A stretch of DNA of 64,000 bases from Mytilus californianus (lineage: Eukaryota; Mollusca; Bivalvia; Mytilida; Mytilidae). How positions within the stretch are numbered: the first letter of the stretch is position 1; each line of letters opens with the position of its first letter. Position numbers and translations under genes: made by a program. Positions 23,437 to 33,169 of the stretch are shown here, piece after piece. The notes under the pieces are model-generated. The model ran no database searches and was not told the origin of the DNA. It worked only from the letters and a program-made list of their open reading frames with translations. The DNA lies in the NCBI RefSeq assembly GCF_021869535.1, contig NW_026262668.1:25363732-25427731 (forward strand), written 5' to 3'.

Positions 23437-24662
23437 ATAAAATTGAGAATGGAAATGGGGAATGTGTCAAAGAGACAACAACCCGACCATAGAACAGACA
23501 ACAGCAGAAGGTCACCAACAGGTCTTCAATGCAGCGAGAAATTCCCGCACCCGGAGGCGTCCTTCAGCTGGCCCCTAAACAAATATATATACTAGTTCAG
23601 TGATAATGAACGCCATACTAAACTCCAAATTGTACACAAGAAACTAAAATTAAAAATAATACAAGACTAACAAAGGCTAGAGGCTCCTGACTTGGGACAT
23701 GCGCAAAAATGCGGCGGGGTTAAACATGTTTATGAGATCTCAACCCCCTCTATACCTCTAGCCAATATAGAAAAGTAAACGCATAACAATACGCACATTA
23801 AAATTCAGTTCAAGAGAAGTCCGAGTCTGATGTCAGAAGATGTAACTAAAGAAAATAAACAAAATGACAATAATACATAAATAACAACAGACTACTAGCA
23901 GTTAACTGACATGCCAGCTCCAGACTTCAATTAAACTGGTTGAAAGATTATGTCTTCATCATATGAATATCAGGCACAATCCTTCCCGTTAGGGGTTTAG
24001 TATCATACCATCATAACATATATGAGAAGAACATAACCCGTGTCATGCCAACAACTGGTTTTTAAATAAATGTGTTTAGTGCCGATGCAAAGACCCTATA
24101 AGTGAATCAATATTAACGCCAAAATATGCAATCTTTAATGACCTGACAACAGTATCGTAACTATATCCCTTCTTAATAAGTCTATTTAAAGGTTTTGTTA
24201 GCTTCAGAGGTGAATACTGACATTTTTGTGCTTTATAAAGAATATTTCCATAAAAAATTGGAAGTGAAATACCTGAACGTATAAGAAGTCTGCATGTTGA
24301 GCTATATTTACGAATGATGTCCTTATACCGATGATAAAATTTAGTAAATGTTTTGACTAGTTTATGATATCGAAAACCCTGGTGTAATAATTTTTCAGTA
24401 ATACATAAATTTCTCTCGTTAAAATCTTAAACATTGTTACATACACGAGCGAATCGTACAAGTTGAGATATATAAACACCGTAAGATGGTGACAAGGGAA
24501 CGTCACCATCTAAAAATGGATAATTAACGATAGGAAATGAAAAATCATCTCTTTTATCATATATTTTAGTATTAAGCTTTCCGTTAATGATATAGATATC
24601 AAGATCTCCATTTCGGGAAGGAAAATAGAAATAAGATATTACAATTAGATCAAGGCGAACTA
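23437..24662 (-). pseudogene. Retroelement RE2, copy 2: reverse-transcriptase tail and 3' region
   Basis: On the minus strand from about 24655 the translation includes NGKLNTKIYDKRDDFSFPIV, NYPFLDGDVPLSPSYGVYIS, then QLVRFARVCNNV, a stop, and NERNLCITEKLLHQGFRYHK. From memory, the YDKRDDF..(I/V)VN(F/Y)PFL..YGVYISQL(V/I)RFAR pattern is the region right after the RT catalytic core of a retroelement class common in molluscs and cnidarians. The RT palm (YxDD) is not in this fragment. At least one in-frame stop is present, so it is inactive. About 700 bp of 3' non-coding sequence follows, matching 16380-17065. Confidence 0.75.
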
Positions 24663-24761
24663 AATAGTTATTTTTCCTTTAAAACTCTATTTTGTTTTGA
24701 AAAATATTTGGATCTAAAATATTTTAGATAAAGGCAATCAATCTGTAAGATTAGAATAAGT

Positions 24762-24905
24762 GTCATCCAATAAGGATTGAGACTGATAGATATGCAAATA
24801 CTTATGTGAATAGAACACTTAGAAAATGTTTATACTGTACATTGAATAAAGTTGAGGATAAGATACAGTTTGTGACTGAATGCCCACTATATGTTAATAT
24901 ATACT
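24762..24905 (+). pseudogene. LINE C-terminal fragment (CxxC...C type)
   Basis: The frame reads PIRIETDRYAN, then RTLRKCLYCTLNKVEDK and IQFVTECPLY. The motif (L/I)RIETGRY..R.CxxC...VEDExHFxxxCP is typical of the C-terminus of non-LTR retrotransposon polyproteins. Here the usual His before F is Gln. Only about 45 residues remain. Confidence 0.7.
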
Positions 24906-25139
24906 ATTGCTATATGCTTATTTATGTATCCCGTCATACTTTGAACGACAAAATTATTTTATGTCTACCTGTGCGAATTTCAAACGCGCGATTTTACGCC
25001 AGTACTTAAAACCTTCCATCCTTTATGGGTGGATTTTACATAGATAAATAAAATCGTATAATATAAGCAAAATGAGGATGTTCAATTTGATGTATGCCTT
25101 TTTGTGCTTCTTCGTTACATTTGTTTGTTTTTATAGTGA

Positions 25140-25462
25140 TTAAGATGATAACACAATGTTGACTGCTGAACCCCTATTTTTGACATTTTTACCTAGTGTG
25201 TCTGTTTGTTTTGTTCCCACATCGTTGTCAATATAATGGAAGTTGATGCGACTGTCATACATGTGAGAGGTTTGGTTAGCTATAAAACCAGGTTCAATCC
25301 ACCATTTTCTACATAAGAAAATGCCTGTACCAAGTCAGGAATATGACAGTTGTTATCCATTCGTTTGATGTGTTTGAACTTTTGATTTTGCCATTTGATT
25401 GGGGACTTTCCTTTTTGAATTTTCCTCGGAGTTCAGTATTTTTGTGATTTTACTTTTTAATA
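25140..25462 (-). repeat. Dispersed repeat M2, copy 3 (longest)
   Basis: On the minus strand: GTAAAATCACAAAAATACTG, GAAAGTCCCCAATCAAATGG, CACATCAAACGAATGGATAA, TGACTTGGTACAGGCATTTT, GGTTTTATAGCTAACC and onward to a GGGGTTCAGCAGTCAAC end. The longest M2 copy in the window. Confidence 0.8.
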
Positions 25463-25882
25463 ATAGAACTGAGTTTTTGCTGCAATTTCATTAACCTGCA
25501 ATTATTTTCAATCTTTAGACAATCTTTCGAAGTTTACATGGCTATTTACACAAGAAAATTTAGATGCACACAAATGTTTGGGAAAGTATTTATCTAAAAA
25601 TCTGGAGATTAGTTTCTTTTATGGTTTTCAAATGTTAATGCTATATGTAACGGGAGTATGTTGTAGACTACGTGGGATCTGAACGTCTACCACTTATCTA
25701 CATCTACATCTACATCGTACGACGATCCATCAGCACATGGATGACTATACGTCGGCGCATCGAAAACAGACACTTGTTAAAAGATAACAATTTTATGAGT
25801 GCAAATTAAAAAAAATAATTTTGTGCAAAAATATAAAATAAACACATTTACATATATTTACAAACAGGCCTAGGATAGATAT

Positions 25883-26110
25883 CTAAATGTACTGACTTTG
25901 GATCAGTGCTTTAAACTGACCCAAAGAGTTAACACTGACGATGTTTAGTGAAAGTGAATTCCACAGTACAACTGTGAATGGGAAAAAGCTGTACTTAAAG
26001 TAATATGTTCTGGTGCTGAATGTTTGATATTGTAGTGAATTGGTGAATCTGGTGTTTTTGACTGGCTGTGGTGAAAGGTAAACATGGTAAAGATTTGGAC
26101 ATGTTGGATT
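25883..26110 (-). pseudogene. LINE polyprotein C-terminal remnant
   Basis: On the minus strand the frame ends YYFKYSFFPFTVVLWNSLSL followed by VSVNSLGQFKALI and a stop. Y(F/Y)KYSFFPR(T/S)(V/I)..WN.LP....SL..FK is the hallmark C-terminus of jockey/RTE-like non-LTR retrotransposons. It may belong to the same element as the RT fragment at 27740-28856 (same strand, expected order), separated by about 1.6 kb of inserted DNA. Confidence 0.75.
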
Positions 26111-26119
26111 TACTCTATA

Positions 26120-27735
26120 AGTTTGTGTGTGATCAGGGGCGTAGGTAGGCCAATATGATGTGTACTCATTGCTGGAGGATGAAGTCAAACGGCAGGGGGT
26201 ATGGGGGCCGCCTAAGGCCCCAGAAGTTCCCGGGTAAATCGTGCAAAATCCTAAATTCTCGCAATTTCCTGGGACTTAAAATGACCTCACGGAAATCTTA
26301 TTTTCATGAGCAACAGGTCAACTTTGGAAAAAAAATTTAAAAAAGTATTAATTAGAGAAAAACAAACAAGTACTGTTGGCTTAGGAATTTGGATTTTCTA
26401 ATGTGTAGTGGGTTGAGCTTGATTTAATTAAATTAAAAAATAATATTCGTTGCTAGGTAGGTAATGTTTTAACGGATGGTAAAGGGTTGTACTTGCACGG
26501 AAAAAATGTTAAATACAAAGAAGGAATAACAATCTCACGGCGAACGGGAAATAATGTCGTCCCTGAACGTTGCATGATAAAAAAAAACGTACTATAACGA
26601 ACGCATATTATAGGTTGGAAACCTTAAACTGGCAAATATATAATATATACGTTTGAAGTCCCAAAATCTTTAAAGAAAATCATCAAATTATTTCCGATTT
26701 CTTTCTATTAACTTCCAAAACGACAGTCTTTTAATTTTACCAAGCACGGAAAACAAGCACTTTAAATCTCGAAGCATGGAAAATAAGCTCTTTTAATCTC
26801 GAAGCACGTATAATTAAGTTGGGGAACACTTTGAACGAGGCACCCGTCTTGCACAACCGAACGTAAAACACGCTGATTGTCAATAAAAAAAAAAGTGATG
26901 CCCGGCACTCCGCTCTGAAGTTATTGTATTATAACAAAGTCATTGTAGGACTTTCTTTGAGATATTATTGTGTCTGGGAGACACAAATGATGAACCCGCA
27001 GATGCAAAGTGTTATTTTAAAATAAACAAAGTTGAGCATGGGAGCACATAGGTCTATGGTTCACCGTAGGAGAAGTTATCCGGAAACGCTATGTACCTCT
27101 TATGCAAGTATATACTTCAAAAATGACAAAGTTAAACTATCTCCCAAAAGAGCAAATATCAATAAAAATCAAAACCCTGACTACATGCACACACTCAATG
27201 TATGTACAAACAGCCAGCAAAGTGAAAACTACCTAGCATTCAAACTGTAGGAGGAGTTATCTGGAATAACTATATACCCATAATGGGACGGACGGACAGG
27301 GGTAAAACAATATGACCCCAACTTTAAGTTGCGGGGCATAAAAACGGCAAACACGATGCACGAAAATTACCCTTTACCACCCCCGTTAAACCTGGACTGT
27401 TTAAAAAATCTGTTATGCCGACGTAAGTTATTAAGACTATCCATACCTCACAGGAAAATCATGAGAATGAATCGTTGTCCATGGTCTCTCTAGAACGTCA
27501 TATTATATTTCGTTAGTTATTTTAAAATCTTCAGAAAAGATTAAGGACTGGGTAAGGAGGCATAGAATTGTTTTCTGACACCTCGAGGACCATTTTAATT
27601 GTTTGCATCAGCAACATAATCATAATGCTGGTTCCGTAAATGAAAAGTAATTTCAGGAACAGAATATAGTTACAAAGGGATTATTAACATGTTTTTATAA
27701 TAGTTTCTAATTTAATTTATTACTTATGTTTTATT
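26120..27735. other. Insertion-like DNA between two LINE fragments, no gene
   Basis: Contains a GGGGCGTAGGTAGGCC / GGGGGCCGCC block (26130-26230) and a CCGTAGGAGAAGTTATCCGG block (27063) repeated in diverged form at 27248. It also holds TTTAAGTTGCGGGGCAT (27321), a sequence I associate with bivalve repeats. No coding frame supported. Confidence 0.45.
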
Positions 27736-27739
27736 CTTA

Positions 27740-28856
27740 CTAGATGTACTATATTTTAATTTTTGTATAATTTTCGATGTGTACGCAACTGCGTTTTGCG
27801 TACGGGTTGCTACGCGCCTGGTGATTTTTGTACATCATTACTCGATTGATGTTTCTGCGAGTTTCAAGTGACTTCCATTTAAAATGGCCAATCATGGAAG
27901 TGACACTACTGGTGTTATGGTAGCTGTTGGTGACGTATCCGGTGCTGTCCTTCTTTGTACTTTTTCAATGTTATTATTTTGTTTTTGGTGTTAGGAGACA
28001 AAACTGAAGAGGAGTATCATAGGTTTGATTGTACCATAGATTTGTTTCTTCCTGGTTTATTTCTAAGTTTTTTTTTTAAAAGCCCAAGATCGTATTTGCT
28101 TTAGCACTGATGTTGTTAATATGGGTATCCCATGACATGTTGTTGGATAAGGTGATACCAAGATATTTTGCTGTGTTGACGGATTCTAAAATGTAGCCTT
28201 TTGGTACATAGTCATGTTTGTATGGTGACTGTGCTTTTGTTAAAGTGAGGGAGTAGCATTTTTCTGAATGGAATTGCATATCTCAAGTTTGTTTCCATTT
28301 GGCTAGGCAGTTTAAGTCATTTTGTAGGATGGTACAATCTTGCTGATTTTAAAATGTTCTGTATAAAATACAGTCATCTGTGAACAAGCGTGTTTTTGAT
28401 GTTACTGTTGCAGGGAGGTCATTTATGAAAATCAGGAAAAGTAAGGGACCTAAGACTGAGCATTGAGGCACCCCACTGACCGCAGGCATTTGACTAGATA
28501 TACCTCCCCATCAAGGACAACATGTTGCCTTCTATTATTAAGGAAGGCTGATATCCAATTCCAGGTATATCCCCTTATGCCATAATTATCCATCTTCCTT
28601 AATATTTTTTTTGTGAGTTTCCTTGTCAAATGCCTTGGAGAAGGCTTATATAATTAGATCCGTTTGTATGCCATTATGAAGGTTACTAAGTTAATGTAAG
28701 GAGTACCGGTACCTTGTTTCACAGCTACGTTTTGCTCTGAAGCCATGCTGATTGTCCAATAGTATGTTATTTGTGTCCAGATGTTTTAGGATGTTACTTA
28801 CTACAATGTGTTCTAGCAGTTTGCAGCATATACAGGTTAAGGAGACACTGATGCAT
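27740..28856 (-). pseudogene. Non-LTR retrotransposon reverse transcriptase, broken
   Basis: The minus-strand translation, with several stops and shifts, gives in order SLTCICCKLLEHIVVSNILK, ILLDNQHGFRAKRSCET, FSKAFDK, a GVPQ(C)[16 protein letters not shown] block, LFTDDCILY (the catalytic F/YxDD box, here FTDD), MQFHSEKCYSLTLTKAQSPY, AKYLGITLSNNMSWDTHINN and a KVQRRTA segment. This is the standard order of the RT core of LINEs. The 5' side is cut at 28856, exactly where an inverted-repeat sequence begins; the 3' side fades at about 27740. Dead copy. Confidence 0.85.
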
Positions 28857-28902
28857 GTAGTTACTGGCTAGGTTCCGTCACGGTGACTAGCCAGTAACTA
28901 CA
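28856..28902. repeat. Perfect 16-bp inverted repeat
   Basis: TGTAGTTACTGGCTAG (28856-28871), a 15-nt spacer containing CCGTCACGG, then CTAGCCAGTAACTACA (28887-28902). It abuts the broken end of the LINE RT. It could be a small hairpin element end or a deletion junction. Confidence 0.85.
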
Positions 28903-29359
28903 GTTATTTTGCAATGCATATATTTTTTTGTGTTTTGTTTGTAAAGTAATAAACACTTTTTATAGTTGACGACCGGCGAATAATCTTCAATTAATTAAAT
29001 GAAGGTCTTATATTAGGATCGCTAGAAACTGAAACTGTCCAAAGACGAGATGTTCCGGATTTTTCTTGTCCTAACCGTTTTGGTTATATTTTATTAACAT
29101 TTGTTGATATCCGGATTTTCAACACGTGGGGAAATATCTTCAAAATCAAGTAACAGCATATATTTTCAGCCGATATGACAATATAGTAATGTATTTTGTT
29201 ATATATTGACATTTTTATTACATTTACAGTACAAAAGTGGCACATAAGCTGAGGCTAACTTGGTTAGTAGGTGTTTTTTTGTGTCGTTACACTTACAGAC
29301 TTGCAAAACTTTTCAACAGTTCAAACATTTGAATTATTATCAATTAAAATATAAAACTA

Positions 29360-29470
29360 GCAGGGAGTATGACTTAAACAAGTGATTAAATTATTACTTA
29401 TTTTCGTGATTTGTAAATTTCAGTGATCATCTTTATAAGTGATTTTATGTTTCCTTTGATCTTTAAATAG
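29360..29470. repeat. Partial relative of the 31032 MITE
   Basis: GGGAGTATGACTTAAACAAG, TATTACTTATTTTCGTGATTT and ATAAGTGATTTTATGTTTCC match, in order, the left 110 bp of the MITE at 31032. No opposite end was found. Confidence 0.55.
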
Positions 29471-29941
29471 ATTTGAATACAATACAAATATTTTAGTGTT
29501 TAATGGCACAAACTCATTATACTGATTTCTAGTCCAAATAATTGTGAATTGTTGAAAGGCTGTTTTAATTATTTGCCGTAACGTCTTCCTACAAGGTCCT
29601 ATGAAGGGCGTCACTGCAAAAAATTAAAACTGTCTTGTAATATCTGCGATTTTCCGGGAACGTTACTCACAAACCTTCAGGACAATAACTTATTACGTAA
29701 CGTTGCTACGGCGATACCAATTGTATATTTCTTAGTCATTATTAAAATACCATCTGAATAATCAAGTCTTGTTGCTCCAATCTTTCAAGTCTTTCAAGAC
29801 GTCATGATTATTTCGACTGACAGATTTCATGAATTTTCAACACAATGACAATTTTTTCTGGATAAAATTTGTTTACATTGTAGATAGATCAATTATTCCT
29901 TGCTGTTAAATATTAATTTTAGTGTTTGTAAGGCCAGTAAG

Positions 29942-30672
29942 CAGTCAAGGGTGTAACTTAAATGAGTTATTAGAGAAAAATAACATACATGTGTTATTAC
30001 AGATACTTTCATGAGTTGTCTTCTCTTTTTTTCTTAATCTGTTGTTATTAGTTAAATATATTATAAATATTTTTATTTTTAGTGGGCACTTGGGAATTCT
30101 TGAAACTTTGTGCAGTAAATTAATACATAACCTTGAAAACTAATTTTCCAATTCAATTAATACATTTTTTATCAACCATGCATGGTTAATCAATGAGACA
30201 AGGCTTTTAAGGGATACACTAAGCTTTAATAACAAGGCTTATTAAATGAGACACTTGGGAATTTCTTGGAATCTTGCACAGAACCTCATTGCATGCTCTG
30301 ATCATTATTTATTACAATAAATTAAAATACATTGTGATATATATGTCTGAGCAAAGGCTTTGAAGAGATGTAGAGAAGCTGTAATAACACCATTTAGTTA
30401 TTACAGGCATATATTTTCTGTAATAACAGGTGTACCATGTATGATTGGCAAACTATGAACTGTTATATCTTTCTAAAGTTTAGTATACATAAAGACAATA
30501 ATGATATCAATAGAACTTGTATACAATTTAACAAAGTAAAGGATGTATATTGCCCCTTTAAAACATGTAACATACATACATGTATGTTATCACAGTTTTT
30601 GATTTTTTAGTCCACAATAACAAATGTATGTTATTTTTCTCTAATAACTTATTTAAGTTACACCCTTGACTT
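29942..30672. mobile_element. MITE, 731 bp, family with CAGTCA(A/G)GGGTG ends (copy 1)
   Basis: The left end CAGTCAAGGGTGTAACTTAA continues ATGAGTTATTAGAGAAAAAT. The right end is its reverse complement with few changes over about 50 bp (GTTATTTTTCTCTAATAACT, then AAGTTACACCCTTGAC). No coding capacity. Flanking 5-mers GTAAG and GTATT are only a weak target-duplication match, suggesting an old insertion. The ends resemble the element at 31032-31730. Confidence 0.75.
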
Positions 30673-30892
30673 GTATTTCCATTCTCAATTTTATTATTGT
30701 GCTAAAGCTTTAAAAAAAAAATACCATTATATTGCATTAACTACTCTATCTAGTCCAAAAAATTATGACGTCTTGAGAGGCTATTTTATTTTTTTTCTAT
30801 GACTCCTTCCTACGACGTCATTATGCATGGTACGCTGAAGCCAGTTTTTCTTCTAGACTGAGAGAGGGAATTTTGGACAGAAATTTGAGACC

Positions 30893-32126
30893 CAATTTTG
30901 TCATAAAATCTTCATAGACAGCTAGAAATTTTTGCAAACATTCAAAGTCTAACCTTTTGTGTGCTTGTTGGTGCAAAATATTTCCAGAAATATCAGAAAG
31001 TAATGGTAAAATAAGTTCAGATTCTATTTGACAGTCAGGGGTGCTACTTAAACAAGTGATTTCATCATCACTTATTTCAGTGATTTGATAAATTCAGTTA
31101 TCACCTATTTAAGTGATTTTAGTGTTTTCTTTGATCTTCAAATGCTAATTTCATTGATTTTCCATATTTTCACAATCTTTTCTATAATTTTCCTACATAA
31201 ATCAATTATCCCTTTTTCTTTGTATATTAATTTCACCAGTGCACTTGGGCAGTAAGTTAGTGCACTAAAGCTTTTAAAAGTACCCTTGGGAATTTTTCTG
31301 TAATCAAAAATTCATTAACTACTCTTACTATCAGACAAAGATCAACAATATTAGGTAACCTGATTGGTTTTCTTTAGAGTTAGAATGATCTACTTCAAGG
31401 TTATGACCTGATCTACAAACTATTCCAGTTTTTGCATATTTTAAAAAAACTGTAAAAGTGTCAGGCTTATCAAGCAAAAGACAATTTCTGCATATACATA
31501 GTTGTTTTTTCAATGGAATTGTTGTCTTTTTACCAATAAAAAAATCAAGCTTGTGGGAAAAATATCAAGAAAATGTTATAAACACTTATTAAAGTGATTA
31601 CATTTTAACTTCTAAAATTACTTGTTTCAGTGATTTTAAAAAGTCTGTGTGAAAATTTTTAATATTTCACAGCCAAAATCACTCGAGGGAGTGATTCTGA
31701 AATCACTTGTTTAAGTAGTACCCCTGACTGTTTGAGGTGTGCAATGATCTACTTTGATTTCAAGATGGTTTCCTTGATTTCCCAAGATTCTTCACTTCCA
31801 GAGAGTATAAAGTATCAAACTCAGTAAAATTTGGCAGCCCCGAATTTCCGGATAATATAAATCGAACATTCCAGATATTGGGGTCCATCAAATTTTATGG
31901 AGTTTGGTATTTTATACTCTCTGGAAGTGAAGGATCTTGGGAAATCAGGGAAACCATTTTAACCGTGAAGTAGAACATTGCACACCTCAAATGAAATCTT
32001 ATCTTATTTTACCATTACTTTTGGATATTTCTGGAAATATTTTGCACCAACAAGCACACAAAAGGTAAGACTTTGTATGTATGCAAAAATTTCTAGCTGT
32101 CTATGAAGATTTTATGACAAAATTTT
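30893..32126. repeat. Long palindrome (arms ~260 bp), left arm split by a MITE
   Basis: The left arm is 30893-31031 continuing at 31736-31851; the right arm is 31871-32126. Shared pieces include ATTTTGTCATAAAATCTTCA, ACAGCTAGAAATTTTTGCA, GTGCTTGTTGGTGCAAAATA, GAGGTGTGCAATG, TGATTTCCCAAGAT and TTCACTTCCAGAGAGTATAA. The central spacer is about 19 bp. Arm identity is high by eye. The palindrome ends about 490 bp upstream of the SURF6 start codon. No coding content. Confidence 0.85.
31032..31730. mobile_element. MITE, 699 bp, with 33-bp TIRs and TTTGA target duplication (copy 2)
   Basis: The left end CAGTCAGGGGTGCTACTTAA, continuing ACAAGTGATTTCA, matches the reverse complement of the right end with one mismatch in 33. 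TTTGA occurs immediately before (31027-31031) and after (31731-31735). The flanking DNA is the left arm of the palindrome, and the intact right arm shows the sequence without the insertion. The interior is rich in AAGTGATT blocks and has no transposase. Confidence 0.9.
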
Positions 32127-32616
32127 TTAGAATTTTAACCACTTTAACACTGGCTTGGAATCTACACACACAATATTAAACTGAAGTACTTTCATTATAA
32201 TATTCAGTAAGAAATATGAATATGTATGACGACTGTCTTCTTTTCCCGCTATCTTTATAAACCTAAGGCCACTAATGCTTTGAAGCCAGTTAACCGGTAA
32301 TGAATACAAAAATTCTCAAAAATTCATTTTCGCCTGGTACACATACGTAAAATTTATTTTATATTTTTCTACACCTGATTCATCCCTCAGCTTGGAAAAA
32401 TATGTTCGTAGATGCAGTATGTTTGTCCAATCAGTGTTCAGATATATTGACCTAAGAGGGGTACACAAAAGAGCAACCTAGTTCTTGGAAAGTAAATACT
32501 ATCGTTCCACCCATTAAACAGATATCCTGTGTTTGTTTCAGTTAGACTGATGTATATATTGTTATTTGTCATTATTTCATTTTCCAGATTTGTAAACTGT
32601 ATTACAATCTCCATCC

Positions 32617-33169
32617 ATGGGCATGGGAAAGAAAAACAAGAAAAGGGTTGTTGAATCACTTGATGACCAAGATATTGACGAACCAGACAGTTTTCACAGT
32701 CAGGACAACATGACCAAATCAGGAAAAAAGTTGAAACTAGATAAAATTGCTGAGTCAGCAATTAATCAAGAGTCTGTGTCTCATTCAAGTAATAAGAACA
32801 ATATTTTAAAGAAGGATAAAGACAAAATTTCTGCTAAACAAAATTTTTTATCAGGCAATGTTTCTATGGTAACAGTGTCGGAAAAAAGCAGTACAAACAT
32901 TCATCGCAAGAAATCGAAACATAAAGCTGACACTGAATATTCGGAAAATGAAGGCCATACAAAATTAAAACAGAAAGATGTGAATAATTTCGGCACTGTG
33001 ACAGACATGACAGAAGTGGCAGCCAAGAAGGAAAATAAAGGAGGATTAGGAATGAATATTGCTGTTATCACCACACAAGACGATTACGATTTTATTAAAT
33101 ATCATTTAGATATGGTTCCTCCACATATTCTAATGGATAAAAGTCAGGTGATTGAAGATGATTCAGATG
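32617..33169 (+). CDS. SURF6: SURF6 coding exon 1
   Basis: 184 codons plus one base. Starts MGMGKKNKKRVVESLDD. The conserved-looking end is DDYDFIKYHLDMVPPHILMD. Donor G|GTTAGT at 33170. Confidence 0.8.

Noticed and set aside
32438..32761. 107-codon minus-strand frame
   Set aside because: Overlaps SURF6 exon 1 on the other strand and has no recognisable features; a shadow.
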